Numbered from the stretch's first letter, positions 24,231-37,477 are shown. The stretch is 64,000 nt of DNA from Asterochloris sp. CNOR1 (GCA_963969365.1 OZ017756.1:2108001-2172000), one strand, 5' to 3'. Numbers and translations are program-made. The notes: generated by a model not told the origin, from the letters alone.

Positions 24231-25568
24231 ATGCGACCCCTGCAGCAGCTGCAGTCATCAATCCAGGCTCCACCACAATGCCTTCAGCGGCATTCAACAG
24301 CACGTTGCCAGGCTTTTAAACACGATGGTCTGGGCAGGCCTGCACTCTGTCATAGGAGGGAGCTGCTGGCATGGGGCCTAGCAGCTGCAGGACTGGCACC
24401 AGCATGGTAAGTGCTGGCCATCAGGCAGTCATCTGGGCAAGCAAATGCTGAGGAGTGTCATCGTCGATCAGGGCAGCATCTGCCAGAAGTGCACCAAACA
24501 CAGTGCGTGGGGACCGGACCTCGCCTGGACTGGAAACCCCAGTAGATGAGAGTGCTCCCAAGTATGCAAAGCTTGCAGGCTGTGTTCCGCTCACTGCTGT
24601 AGCATTGCTAGACATACTGCTTTTCCTACAAGTCTACTGGTCGGCATGTTGCTGCCACTCTGCAGATTCAGCAAGACTGCTTCAGGAGTGAAGGTGCAGG
24701 AGCTTGGCCTTGGGAAGGGGAAGGAGGCTCGTGCAGACAGCACAGTTGAAGTGGACTTTGTGCTAAGGCGTCCCAATGGCTACTTCATCTATAGCACAGT
24801 GCAGGGAGTGAGCTTCCAGCCTAAGGATGTGCCAATTGGACCGCTTGATCTCAACTTGGTAAGTGCCAGCACAATTGTGCTGCTTGTTGAGACAGGTTGA
24901 TGCAGGTGTTTGAAGGGTCCCTGGCCAGCTTGAACCAATCTCATAGGCTGTGCTGTTGAGCACTGCATGTCATTGTGCAACGACAGTTTTGTGTTGCAGA
25001 GTGATGTGTGCCAGCTTTCAGCCTCAAGATGTGCGCACAGGATCTTTGGATGTGAGCTGAGTGGCAGGGTCTGGACTGCAAGCCAGCCTCCAATGTTGGG
25101 CATAGCACCTCATGCTGGGCAGCCTCTTCCTTGTGGGAGGGCGCTGGGCATCCGCTGCCAGGGAGCATACACAGCTTTCTCAGCCGGATGCAGTGAGCCT
25201 CATGTGGGACGTCCAGACTTGTGGCGCTGCAGTCCTGCACCACAAGCCAGCAGGCCCTCTCAAGTGGCAGATTACAAGGGTGCATGGCATTGGCGGCTGA
25301 GCTTTGTGCAGCACCCTGCTATGCTTGGACTGTCACCATCCCTTCATGGCTGCAGGGAGATGGTAGCACCATCCGAGGCCTGTCAGAGGCGGTGGCTGGC
25401 ATGAGGGAGGGCGGCAAGCGCAGGTGCCTCATTCCCCCCTCAGTTGGCTATGCACATGGGCGCTCAGAGCTAGCCCCTCAGATGCCAACCTTTGCCACCA
25501 AGCGCCAGCTCCTCAACCACTCTAATGAACCCCTGCTGTTCGAGATCCAGCTCCTGAAAGTAAGATGA
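24231..25568 (+). CDS. Thylakoid-lumen FKBP-type peptidyl-prolyl isomerase-like protein
   Basis: The ATG at 24231 opens a bipartite presequence: a basic Ser/Gln-rich transit region, then CHRRELLAWGLAAAGLAPA, a twin-arginine (Tat) lumen signal ending in an A-x-A-like site. The FKBP domain follows: TASGVKVQELGLGKG and VEVDFVLRRPNGYFIYS (exon ending 24858), then exon 25356-25568 with TIRGLSEAVAGMREGGKRRC and LIPPSVGYAHG, ending FEIQLLKVR and stop. Compared with FKBP12, the catalytic FD pair (F36/D37) is replaced in YFIYS and W59 by Leu, as in several plant lumenal FKBPs. Low isomerase activity and a chaperone or assembly role are therefore likely (inference). The borders of the exon(s) between 24472 and 24666 are not settled. 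The downstream neighbour is convergent. Confidence 0.87.
24811..25057. repeat. Decayed copy of the FKBP exon end in the following intron
   Basis: The exon end at 24811-24856 (agcttccagcctaaggatgt and onward) recurs with substitutions at 25012-25057 (agctttcagcctcaagatgt and onward), about 202 bp downstream in the intron. Confidence 0.7.
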
Positions 25569-25751
25569 CCCTCCTTGCCTCTTCCCTCGGACTACTCAGA
25601 AAGACTCATTGACGCTAAAGTGCTGGCCCGCCTGTTCACCGTTGGCTCCCTCATAAACTGATTCAGCCGTTCCATTTTACACTATCAGACTGATGACTGA
25701 TCAAAAGGAGAGTGTCAGTGAGGATTTGGGAGCGTCCAAGTCACACAGCAG
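25569..25751. other. Convergent gap between FKBP and the helicase
   Basis: 183 bp between the two stop codons, presumably overlapping 3' UTRs. No gene seen. Confidence 0.5.
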
Positions 25752-28700
25752 CTACAGTATAATGCGTGATGGCACCTCCTCCCCACCCATGCTGGCATAA
25801 AACTCCTCGACTGATTCATAGTGTAGCAGGTCTGCGTCCCCTGCTCCCAGCACGCTCAACTCAGCCAGCTGAAGGATGGTGTCCGCCAGCTCAGCTGGTT
25901 CATCCCTCTCAGCACCTGCACTCTCCAGAGTGGGGCTGCTGGAGTCTTGTGTGCTCCACGCCGAGCCAGGGTCATGCCCTGAGCGAAGCAGGCGGCTGTA
26001 GCTCTCTGACCCTGCCCCCCTGAAGGCTCCCCGAGCTGCACAGAACTTGAGCAGCTGGCGCCAGCTGGCATCCTGCAGGCACAAAAGGTGCCAGCTGATG
26101 GTCAGCTGTGTTGAGATGAGCACAGATGCAGACATAGCCTGGCAGCTTCAGCCAAGCAGCATCACAGGTGTTCACGACATCAAACGCAGTTACCACGGGG
26201 CAGCGGCAGTCACGCGAGACTGGCTGGTGAGACCTCAGCATACTTGAGGCTGGCTCTCCCAAGCGGTCAGCAACAGCTTGTTGCCTGTACAGAGATTGTC
26301 CCACCACACAGCCATGCCATTGGCTTAACACCAGCCACTGGCGACCACATGCAGTGTGTCCCATCCTGGGATCTGTTGATCAGGGTCTAGGGTGGGACAG
26401 GTGCCTCAGCATGCTGAAGGCAGGAGCCAGTTGCGGCAGCAGCTTGGTGGCCGCACAGAGCGTCTGACCTGCCACAACACCACTGGGTGTCCGATCACCA
26501 CCAGCAACGCCTTTGCCCTCGTGATGGCCACATTGAAGCGCTTGGGGTTGCGCCACCACCCCATGCCAGAGTCCAGACTCTGGGGACCTGCACAAAATAG
26601 GGAAACTCAGCACGCCAGACGAATATGTGAACAGCCCAGGGGGCTAGGCTCCATGGACCTACAGGGCATGCCTCAATTGTGCAAAGTAGCTCACAACTTG
26701 GTGGGTCTGCTAGGCATGTGGGGTCTGCTGGATCCAGGCTGTTTGACCTGCAGGGTATGCCACAAGTGTTGAGGCTAGCTCAATGGGCAGAATGCAAGTC
26801 GATGCTCCTGCTGTGGTCAGTGCTGATGTGCGCAGATGCGGCGCTGTGTCTTGCTGCTCAGTCATTGCCCCACAGATTGGCAGTGCTCACACCTGGACTG
26901 CTGTCTGTGCTGTGGCTCCCAGGCAGAGATTCTGGCTTGCTCAGCACCGTTGAGATGAATACAATCCTGGCCTCCTGCAGTGCATAGGGACGTGCAATCT
27001 GCAGAAGGGCTCTGCGAACCTTCCTCTCTGTCAAGCGGAGTTACATGTGAAGCATGGCCGTGCTTCCATGGAAGAAAAATTAGACTGCTGGTGGCAACAG
27101 GAAGAAGGAAGGCAGGCTCATTCAGCGGTGCACACTTGCCTGTCCTTGGTAGTCATCTACAGTCCCCATGCGGACCTCCTTCAGGTGGCTGTCGCGAAGG
27201 AGCTGCCTTACTTTCAGGACCTGCGGGCAGGCATCAGGGTGCTGGCGCAAGCTGTCTCATAAATAAAGCTCCTCTGGCAGGTGCCTTGCACTAGTGTCTC
27301 AACTTTGCCTCAGACTCTCTGTCTGCAAATCTGCCAGGGTTGCATGCACAGCTCTGCTGAAGCACTGTGACCATGCCAAAGACTTGTCTGCTGCTCAGTC
27401 CTAAGGGTGTTCCCTGCCAGCTCAGGCTGCCACAGCGCAAGCAGTTGAACGCTTTGGGTTGCCCCCACCTGCCGTCGGTAGGTGCAGATGACGCCAATGT
27501 CACTCTGCTTGACAGCGCTCTTGCCCTTGGTGTATGTGAGGAGGCCCTTCAGCAGCTGCAGCAGGGCTACAGCCTCCTCTGCATTGAAGAAGCTTGGGGC
27601 GTCCCCTTCCCTCCTCTGCAGGGCGCAGCAGCAAAGCTTGGGCAGGGCGCATATTTAGCAGGAGGCCATGCGCCGTCAGCAGGAGGCCACTTCGCATTCA
27701 GAATGCTCTGAGTGCAAGCGGCCTGATGTTCTGATGCCTGTCTGTGCCTGCAGGCTGCTCAGCACGTATGGCGCGCCCAGCTGCTCCAGCCTCCCTCATT
27801 CGAGCAGGTGGAGGAGGGGCAGCACAGACTGCTGGGGCTCTTCATACAAGATGGTGCATCTGCTCCAAAACAAATACCACAGAAGCAAGAGACAGATGGC
27901 AAGGTAGCCTCAGCGTGCAGCAGCAGATCCTCAACAGGGATGCACAGCACTTGCATGAGTACGCCCTTGTGAACCTCCAGGTGGTGCAACAGACGTCAAG
28001 AGGCGTGTCCATCTCACAGCCTGGCTGTTCCAGAGCAGCCATGCAGCCATGGTTGCTGGTCACCTGCAATGGGATGGAACAGAAGGCTTGCACTGCAGGA
28101 CAGACCCACACCTGCTGACCGCTGACACCGTAGAAGAGCGTGTTGGTAGGCAGCAGGTTCTCATCAAGCCCACCATCCTCGTTGCTGCCAGTGTCCCCCC
28201 CCTTGGGTTCTTCTGCACCAGCAGAAAGAAGGCTTGATGCCCAAGCTGACATCAGGCTCTTGGAATGTTTTGGGGTGCCCTTGCTAGCCCACTACAAGTG
28301 CTCATCGGCTTACTCAACTGCATTGCAAAGCTATGCTGCACTGCCGAATGGAGACCTAGCTCAGATGCAGCTAGACAGAGCAAGCAGGCTGCAGCATGCT
28401 AACTGCTGGTACCACACACTGCAGAGTAGCAGGCGAGGCTGACAGTAGAGAAGACCCAGGCTCCATAGGCGCATCAAGCCACAAGCCCCCGCTGCAAGCA
28501 TGAAGTAGCACTGTGCTGCAGCTCACTAGATGCTGGCGTGCAGAGCTGCACAGAGTCTGGGAAGGCCACCTGTCTGGCAAAACACTGGTCCAGGTAGCCT
28601 ACCTGGGTCCTGGCCATTGCACTGCAGCTTGCCGGTGGCAGTATCTGTAGCTCTGCTGGCAGAAAACATGATAATCTGCTCAAGGAATCCTACCTTCTCC

Positions 28701-31700
28701 AGCACTTTTACGCTGCAGCTCGCTCCAAGGTGGGGCTCGGACCTTGGCAGGGTCTGCTGAAGCAATGAGCCTGTCCTGGTAGAACATGCGCGAGGACAGC
28801 TCTATCAAGCGGGGGTGGCTGCGGTAGTTGCGCCTCAGCATGCCTGCAGGGCTCAGATCTGATTTGACAGGGTTCTGACACTGGGCGACTTCATGATATC
28901 AGCAGCTTGCGCTGCATCCCAGGAAGCGCTTTGACAGCGAGCCTGTGCCTGGCAGCAGGCTTGCTGTGCACCTGCCTCATGCAGCAAGGCTCCGCCCGTC
29001 CGCCTGGGGACAGGGCTCAAGTGCTGCACCCATCAGAGCTCCGGCCGGTACTGAGCTCTCGATCAGGCTTGCTGACATGCGGCAAACCGCTCTCCTCCTG
29101 CTTGAATGCTCTGATCAATAAAAATCAAACTCTGCAGGACCAGCGTCGGCAACCTGCACTAGCCCCGCGACAGGCTCACAGAAGGGAGGAGCCCTCCCCT
29201 GCTGCTGCGCACAGTCTGCCCTATACTGCGCAGCCCTGGGCCAATCGCTTGGTAGAACTTTGGGAGCAAGCAGCATGCTTTGGCATCAGCAAGACTGGCT
29301 CACACATGGGTGGGGCTCTCCCCTGCTGCTGCCAGCTGTCCGCTTCTGAGCCATAATGTGCAGCCCACCCCTCCAGCAGGGATGTGGCCAGCCCGTGAGC
29401 CTGGCAGTCCCCTGAGCGCACAGCGGGGCCCAGCTGACGGGGGTCCCCGCACAGAACCACCCTCGCCTCAGGCCCTGCTAGGGTCATCGGGATCAGGGTT
29501 TCTGGCGGCAGCGCCTGCAGGGCAGGGGCACAAAGTGGGTGGCAGATTGGGGGCTCTCACACCAGGCGCCAGGGCAGTAGATTACCCCTTTGAGCAAGAT
29601 AATACACCGATAACCCCCTGGAGATAGCTTCTTGTGCTGGAATTTCTTGGGAAAAGGGTACTTCTGGGGACCGGCCTGCTGATGTTGCAGCAAGAAAGCA
29701 GAACCTCTATGCCTCAAGGGAGCTGGAAGCTGTCTCAGTGGACCCTTGGAGGGCTGGCCCCTGCAGCGTAGTTGAGCTGAGGTGCAATGGGCTGCACCAA
29801 AAATGCATAGGGCGGGCTAAGTGCATGGGTATGTGATGGAGCAAAGCTTGCACATTGCTTCTCTCACAACATGCCTCTCCACACATCAGATGGCGCCCAT
29901 CAGATGTTGGTTGTCTGCTAGCTCAGCAATGGAGGCTGGCTCTCAGGCAGCAGTGCTTTGCTCATGACGTGCACTTGAACATAGCAGGTACCTCTCCAGC
30001 CTCATCGATCATCATGTGGGTGAACTCCAGGGGCGTATTGGTTGAGTCGTACGCAATCCCCCGCAGCAACCCTGCAGGCAGGCATGGCTGTGAGGGGGAC
30101 ATGCTTGAGCACCCTGCACAGCCGGCAGCAGCAATATGCAGGCGAACTTGGATGGGCCTGTGACCTAGACTGCATTATTAACTCGAGGTGTCAGCAACAA
30201 CTGCTGTCAACGTGAAGTCAACGCTGCTGCGCCTGCAGCTAATTTGCTCAACAGTGTCAGCGACAGCAGACGTTCAGATGAGGCCAATGTTGTCAATTGT
30301 GCAGCTGCTGTCACAGGCTGCACTCTTGCTGAAAATTGCAGGAATGGGCCAGTGCCTCGGGGGAGCGCAAGCCTCACCTGCTGCGGCGCAGGTGCAGATG
30401 ATCACCCTGTACCCTGCCAGGACGTCAGGCTGTGGCAGCTGAAAGCAGCCCAGCTCAGTGTCCAGGTTGCAGTAACCCAGCACATCACTCTTGACCTGCA
30501 CATGCAGCAAGCCAGGTGAGGCCCAGGCAGCATACAAGGTCCCAAAGGCATCAAGAGCTCATGCAGGTGGTGGCGGGCAGCAGGCTGTTGTCCCACAGGC
30601 GCTTTGTGTCCCGTCTGGCATGCATGCTGCTGTAGCCGCATGATGCTCCAGGCCCTTGTTCAGGAGGGGCCATGCAGCACCATAAGGCACCTTGAAACCA
30701 GGTCACCTGAGTCTTGAGCAGCAGGGAATCTCAGTTGGTGAGCCTTCTCTATGCAGATGACGGGCTTAGCACCCCGTGCCAGAAACCCCGGCAAGACTCC
30801 TGTGCCGGCTGCACATACACAAGATGTTCTGCAGCAGGGCAATCACCTGCGGTGGCGGGTGTCGAGGATCGTTGAGGCGCAGCATGGCCTTCTTTGTGAT
30901 GCCTGCCTGCCCCAGAGCGCTGCACAGGAGGTCAGCACTGAAGTTCTTGGGCGCACACATCAGCAAGCGCACCCCCTCCTGCTGCAACACCTGCAGGGGT
31001 CAGAGGCATCGCTGAAGACAGCAGTGAGGGAAATGCAGCGCAGCAAGCATGCCTGCTGCCTGTGTGAGCCGCTCTGGGTAGCCGGTCCTGCGGCGTGGCA
31101 CACCGGCAGTGGGAGTCTGTTGCAAGCGATCTGCAGGCTGGTGCTTGCAGACCCGTGAGAGCGGCTTCGGGCAGATGTGTGCAGCTTGCGGCAGACCGCA
31201 TGCTCTTCATGGGGTGTATTCTGTACATGCAGAAAGGGTATTCAAGCCAGCCATGAATGCAGATGCCTCCCCAGTGCCTGGGTCCCCCAGAGAGCCATTA
31301 GAGACATGCTTGCTGTTGCAACACTGTGGTCCCAGTCAACGCTGGCTCGTGCTGCGCAATCAAACACCGCTGCCTCAGCCAGGCTTGGCGCAAGTCTCAC
31401 CTGCAGCCCCATCTCCACCAGTGTCACCGTCTTCCCGGTGCCTGGGGGTCCATTCAGCGCGAAGGGACGCGCCCCTGCCACCCCCAGCAGCATGCTGGCC
31501 ACTGCCACCTTCTGCTCCTCATTCAGGTGCTGCTGCCCCAGCTCAGTCATGGCCCTGGCCTTCTGCTGAACATCGGACCAGGCCTGCATTGGCAGGGACA
31601 GGGCTGGTGTCAGTCACCCCGGCGCTGGTACCTCAGTCAAGTCATGCCCCTGGTTGTTTGCTAAGAGTCAGAAGGGACCTGCATCACAGGCAGCACCATG

Positions 31701-34700
31701 ACTCAGTCTCCCCTGCATCAACTGTCAAACTAGGCCCGCATTGCACCACATCAGGGGACGGCCTGATGCAAGTCCCAGAGGCCTTGCTGTCCCTTTTGGG
31801 TGTCTCTGGCCTTCTGTAAGACATCGACGTTGGCCTGGTGTTTAACGATCCAGGCAGTGTATCTGTGCAGTGTTGCACATGGTGAGTTGGCAAAGCTACC
31901 TCACAGAGCACACAGCAGCACCACCAGATGCGCCAGGCAGATGCTGCCCAGCCACCATATTTGCAAAAGAGCCGCAGCACCTTGGCCACCACCTGCTACC
32001 TGCATCCTCCGACGGGGAGCTGGTCCTCCAGGGCCCCATGAGCTGGCCTCAACATCAAGGTTGCTGGGCAGGCCAAAGTCATCTTTTTCGTCAATGTGCC
32101 CTGGTTGCAGAGCTGCGCAGCAGACAATGCGCGAAAGTTGCATTCAACAAGCGCATGCATGACAGCACTGAACAGCATGTGCACCTCTGGGTGCAAAATT
32201 GCATGATACGTGGGACCACGAGTTTCACAGTGGCATTTCTCAACATGCAGCCTTACTCAAGCATGCCAAAGCTGCCAGACATTCATGCAGGAGCTGCAGT
32301 GCGCCCAGAAGCCCTCTTCAGCGCAGCCACCAGCACAAGGAGCAAGCAGGCGCCCACTCACGCAGCAGGTGCGCTCTGCCCAGAAGGCCGGCTGTCCGCG
32401 CCAGGGCGGCATGCATGTGCCTAAAACCCGAGCGACAGATGCCAAAGCGGATGTGCGCCACAAGTCGGCCACCAGCCTTTGCCCTGGGCTGTCCCTCCCC
32501 TGCCTCTACGTCTGCCCCTGTCTCTGCCCCTGCCTCTGCACCCTCATCGCCATGGTCTGCACTGAAGCTATGGTGGTCTGCGGCAGATTTGGGTTCTGGG
32601 CAGCGCCGCCAGTTGGCAGAGTTATTGGCGTGCCTGACATTGAGCACAGGAGAGGAGCTCTTGGACAGCTCGCCACCTGGGGCTGACAGCCCCTGGCCTG
32701 GGCTGGAGGCAGCAGAACCCCGCGGGGAGGTGTGGGGCGGCGTCCTGGCATCCGAGTTAGCTGCTGCAAAGTCGCTCTGTTGCTTCTCCCAGAAGGCATG
32801 GGGCATGGCCACCAGGCACCTGCAGAGAGCGTGTGGCACCGGCTGAGGGGGAAAGATTGGGTTTGCAGCAGCAAGTCAAGGGCAGCAGAGGCTGATGCAT
32901 ATTTGTATGGGACAAGCAGAGCTGCCCAGCTGCTTCTGCCACAAGGGGTAGGGCATGGCCACCAGGCACCTGCAGAAAGCTTGCAGCATAGGCTTAGAGG
33001 TGAACCTGGTCATTGTCGGGGTTAGAACTATTGCCCTTCAAGTCCACCAGCCTTCTGTGGAAGCCTGCTCCACACTCTCTCATGTTGGGCAAGCCCCATA
33101 CCCTCAGCAGGTCCTGACTTGCCTGGCCAGCAGGCAAGTCAGCCCTAGTTGTTCTGATGTTACTGCAAACATGACCAGCGCAGCAGAGGCCAGCAGCATG
33201 GGTGCATCTCTTATCAGAACAGGGTGAGCAGGCTCAGGTACCAGCGCGGCAGCTGCAGAGGGTCTGCAGTGCACCAGGCTCCAGCGCGCCATGGGCTGCT
33301 GCTGAAGGCATACGTGAGATCCCCACCTGGTCTGTTCAGTGGCAACCACAACACCTGCCCACTCTGTGTCCAACTCGGCCACCAACCTGTAGGCCATTTG
33401 GGTCGTGAAACGTTAGAGAGGATGCCTATTTTTAAGCCCATTGTCAAACATGGTGGCAAGTCAAGTGAGCTCCGATACCAAAGAGGGTCACTGTACCGCG
33501 GCTTGCGCATGCAATATGCAGGAGTATGCAATAGAAGGGAGCCATTGGCAATTCATAATGCATCGGGCAAGTCAGCAGTAGCACAGCAGAACCGCAAGCC
33601 CAGTGTGGTGATGAACTGCAGAGCAGTGCAGGCAGAGGCGGCTCCGCTGACCTGAGGAAGACGTTGTCCCCCAGCACCAACGTTGGCCTGCCCTCTGGCA
33701 GCCCTGGCACCTGCAGTGGCGTGCATGCTCCGAGAGGGGGACCACAAGTCGAGTGAGTTGATGCCCAACAGTGTCTGACAGGCAACATTCACATGTGCTG
33801 GCTGTCAGACAAGACAGGGTGCAGCAACACTCAAGCTGCAGCATTGGGGATGTGATGCTTCCTGCAGGGTCCTCCAGCAGTGTCAAGCTCTGGCTAGCTG
33901 CGTGTTGCACGCTTTGAGCAGAGCCCTGGTGGCGCCCACCTCTAACACGAGCACTTGGCGCGTCACCAACACAGACTCGGCAGGGAAGAGAGCCTGCAGA
34001 AGAGGGCCTCTGCAGCACAATCAAAGGACAAGCCTCACAAGAGTGCAGACCTAGCCAAGACAGGTGCTCTTCAATACAGTTCGTCCAGACGGGGTGCCCG
34101 GCAACAGGGAGATGGTCATTTTGCCCCCAAAACATGTGAAAGTGGTCAACTGGCATCGTCACATGGGGTTCAGGCTGCTCGCTGATGTGCTGGGCAGTGG
34201 TGGTCTGTGCAGGAAGAAGAATGCTATCACACCCAGACTCATGATGAACTTCAGGCTGCACGCTGATGCGCTGAGCACTGGTGGTCTGTGCAAAAGCAGA
34301 CTGCTCACCTGTAGATGAATCGCCTCAGTCCAGGCTCACTGCCCGTGGGCTGAAACCCAGGCCCGCCCTTTAACCCCAGCAAGTGCCAGTCCTTCGACAC
34401 CAGATAAGCCCGTGGACTGGGCTGCACAAAGGCAAACTGCAGCCGCTGGTTGAAGAGGTCGTGCCTGCAGCCACAGTGAAGCTGTTCAGATGCAGCAGCA
34501 CGCATGAGCAGCATTGCAACAAGCTCCAGCCACAAGTACAGCCGCAGGCTGGGCCAGATGTGCCTGCCTGAGGGAAAGCTAGCACTCCTGCCCCTGCCAA
34601 TCAGAGTGTCAGCGTCTCAACCCAGAAGGGCAGATGCAGGCGTTTGATGCTTCCCATTCATTGTCTGCACGTCAACAGCGCAGCAGCTCACCTGCTGACG

Positions 34701-37202
34701 TCCTGCTCATAAGTGGACTCCTCGAGCATGAGCAGCCTGCTCATCTTCAGGAGGACAGACACTTGCTGCTGCAGCTGCTTATCTTCTGTCTGCAGGGCGT
34801 CCTCAGCACGCTCAATCTGCAGACAGGCACAGCGTACCGACTCAGCACCGGACCAACCTGCACAAATGGTCAGGAGCACTGTGAGATTCAGGTCTGGCAC
34901 ACGGCTGGGGCCCAGGCGCAGGCTGGTGTGGGTTGCGCACAGGCAAGCATGGTGCTCAAGGTCACGCTGCAGGTGCAGTCGTAGGACCAGCAGAGGTCTG
35001 GCACACGGCTGAGGCAGTAAGCAAAGGTAGCTTCATCTGCAGACAGGCACACAGCCCACCCAGCACATGCTGCAGAGTGCCTGGCGCGGCAGGGCATCAC
35101 CATGTCATTGCCTGTCGCCTCGCTTCAGACACCAGCCAGCGAGCACAAAAGTTGCGGAGGGTCGGGATGCAGGTGCGGTCAGAAGCTGGCATACACTTCA
35201 GGCGGCAGGCAAAGCTTCACACAGGTCTGATGGAGCCCAGACAGCCTCACCAGCTCCAGATCAGCATACGCAACTGGCCATGTGCTGGACAGCAAACACA
35301 TGCAGTGCGCGGTGCTGACCGACAGGCAAAGGGGCAGGCCAGGATTCATCCTGCCGCCAAAGGGGCAACCTCGGCGAGAATTGGCTACACAGTGGACGAA
35401 CAATGGCAGGCCCTGGGCTTGCCATATGGATGAGGTTACTCCTCTCAAATTGGTGCACTCTGGGAGCCAGCCCAAGGTGCACGGCAGCAGGATTTGGGTC
35501 CTCCTCTGCTGATGGGTGCCACCTGCAGCATGACAGGCGCAGGTCAGACTTAAGGCCATTAGCTCAGCAGTCAATCCCTTGCACTCCTAGCAGTCTCAGG
35601 CCACTTGACAAGCTCAAGGCAATGATCTCAGATCTCTTAACACCGCATGCAGGCCCAGCGTCTGTCAGCGCCAGCCGGCCTCACCAGGACCCAAAGATGG
35701 CCCGGGTTGGTTTTGGCAGGACCTGTAGACCTGCTGGCAGGGTATTGAAGAGGCTCCTGAGGGTGTGAGACACGAACGGCCTGGCATCAGCTGATAGCAG
35801 ACGCTTCTGGTGCTCCTGCAGTGCCCTTGTGACCAACGCGACAGACACTTGCCGGCCTGCAGGAAGCAGTGGGTGCGTGGTGGTGTTGCCGAGAGCAGCA
35901 GGATGGTATGCAGAAGAGATGACTGTAGCAAGCGCCGGATGAATGGCAGCATCGTCTGCTGCTGCGTTACAGTGCACCAGCAGTGGGGCCAGTAACAAGA
36001 TGCCAGCAAACATTGCATTGGTCCAATCTGCCACGAGACACCCACCTGCCACAAAGATCCTGAAGCGGTGATCTGCAATGTCGATGTCATGGCAGCACGC
36101 CTGCAGCCTTGGAGGCAGGGGCTCTGCCCCAAACTCCAAGGGGATTGCAAAGGTGACGAGCACCAGCTGCTGCACCATACCACTCTCAATACTGCAGAGA
36201 ACAAGCAGGCTCAGCTGGTCAGTGACCTGTTCAATTCAGCAACAGTTTCACAGGCAGTGCCCTGCAGCAGGCAGGCCATGTGTGCTGGAGGCAGGAGACA
36301 TGTGTGTGTCGTGCCCATAGGCATAAAGGAAGGCCCGAGAGGCAGCTCGTCACCTTCTATGAGGGCCGTCACTGCTGTCCAGCACAACAGTGGCTGTGTA
36401 CATCTGCCCCTGCTGCAGCAGCACTCCCTCGCATGCTGCTGAGTCTCCACTGGCAGCGGCGCTGCCTAATCTGCTTTGTCTGCTGTGTTGGCTATAGCCT
36501 GCACTACCAGGCCTGCTGGGGGAGATACCAGCACTGCCAGGCCTGGTGGGGGGTTCTGATGCCCCAGGAGTTTTGCTAGGTGAAGATGTGGCGCTCTCGG
36601 GGCGCCTGCTGCTTGCTGTTTTTGTGAGGTTGAAGTCGTCAAGTAATGCAAAAGTGTCTGGTCTACAGGGCACTGCCCTGCAGCAAGGCAGCAGTGGGCG
36701 TCAGCAGCCCTGATGCAGCTCAGCTGGCTGGGTAGAAGGCGAGCTGAGGTGCCGTGAGCAATGCATGCGACTGCAGTGCTCACGGCCCAAAGAGCAGCGC
36801 TTGAAAGGCGCCCACTTCAGCAGGGCCCCTGGCAGCCTGCAAGCCGCCTGGCAGCCACTGAGCAAGCACCTCGGCACCGTTCAGTGTGAAGCAGCTGATG
36901 TCCGTGCCGGGTATAGGGACCCACCTGATGTCTAGCAGATGTACTTTGTGGTGACTGCTGGCTGGAACCTGGAGCCCAAGCCCTCTCATGTAAATGCCAG
37001 GCCTGCCTGCCAGCTGTTCAAGGTAAGACTGTGGCTTGCATGCAGAAGATGCTAATGGTAGAAGGAGGTCTAGTGGTGTCCCTGTGCTGTTGTGGCTGGG
37101 GTCTGTGATGCGCCTGATTCCAAAGTCTATGTCTGAGCTGATCCGAAGGTAGTTGTTGCTGTTGTCTGAGAGGAGCTGCTGGGGAGCCTGCAGGGTGCAC
37201 AT
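25752..37202 (-). CDS. SDE3: SDE3/MOV10-family superfamily-1 RNA helicase
   Basis: UPF1-like SF1 helicase of the SDE3/MOV10/Armitage branch, which works with Argonaute in RNA silencing. Motifs by exon: VPGLPEGRPTLVLGDNVFL (33652-33710); HLNEEQKVAVASMLLG and Walker A GPPGTGKTVTLVE (31401-31583); MCAPKNFSADLLCSAL and RLNDPRHP (30847-30990); YRVIICTCAAAG (30378-30495); FTHMMIDEAGE, the Walker B DEAG (29992-30071); VVLCGDPRQLGPAVRSGD (about 29374-29514); LRRNYRSHPRLIEL (28694-28843); FYGVSGQQ (low border 28112) and REGDAPSFFNAEEA with SDIGVICTYRRQ (27469-27615); VRMGTVDDYQGQ (27140-27220); EARIVFISTVLS (26893-26974); and RNPKRFNVAITRAKALLVV, motif VI (26469-26587). The C-terminal exon 25752-26072 starts DASWRQLLKFCA. 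All SF1 motifs are present, so it should be active. Upstream exons at 34.3-37.2 kb include NYLRISSDIDFGIRRI (ASH/MSP-like) and a Ser/Pro-rich linker. The true N-terminus is uncertain. Confidence 0.92.
32760..32995. repeat. Duplicated 3' splice junction in the helicase gene
   Basis: The stretches at about 32773-32845 and 32930-32995 share gggcatggccaccaggcacc plus flanking sequence, ~158 bp apart. On the minus strand each is a ctttctgcag- or ctctctgcag-type acceptor followed by GTGCCTGGTGGCCATGCCC. The copy giving CLVAMPHAFWEKQQSDF is coding; the other lies upstream in the intron. Confidence 0.75.
34165..34305. repeat. 82-bp tandem duplication next to a helicase donor site
   Basis: The segment ttcaggctgc, cgctgatg, gctg, tggtggtctgtgca occurs at 34169 and again at 34251 with a few substitutions. 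It directly abuts the donor of exon 34309-34436. Confidence 0.65.
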
Positions 37203-37477
37203 CGGTGCAGAGGGCAGGCAGAGGGCAGCAAGGGTGAGGGTCGCGGCGGGCTCCAGGTGTAGACAGGATTGTTGCGTCGCCGCCTCAGCCAGCCCCGAAG
37301 CCTAGCCCACGGGGCAGGGATGCCATTGGTGTCAGCTACACTGGCATACCTTTGCCTGCTCCCTTGTATTGTAGGTTGTCGTCCCTGTGGGACACCTTCA
37401 GACGGGCAGCCATGGCCAATGACCCCGACAAGGCTGCATCTTGCCAGGCTGCTGGACAAAGGCACATTCCCACTCAT

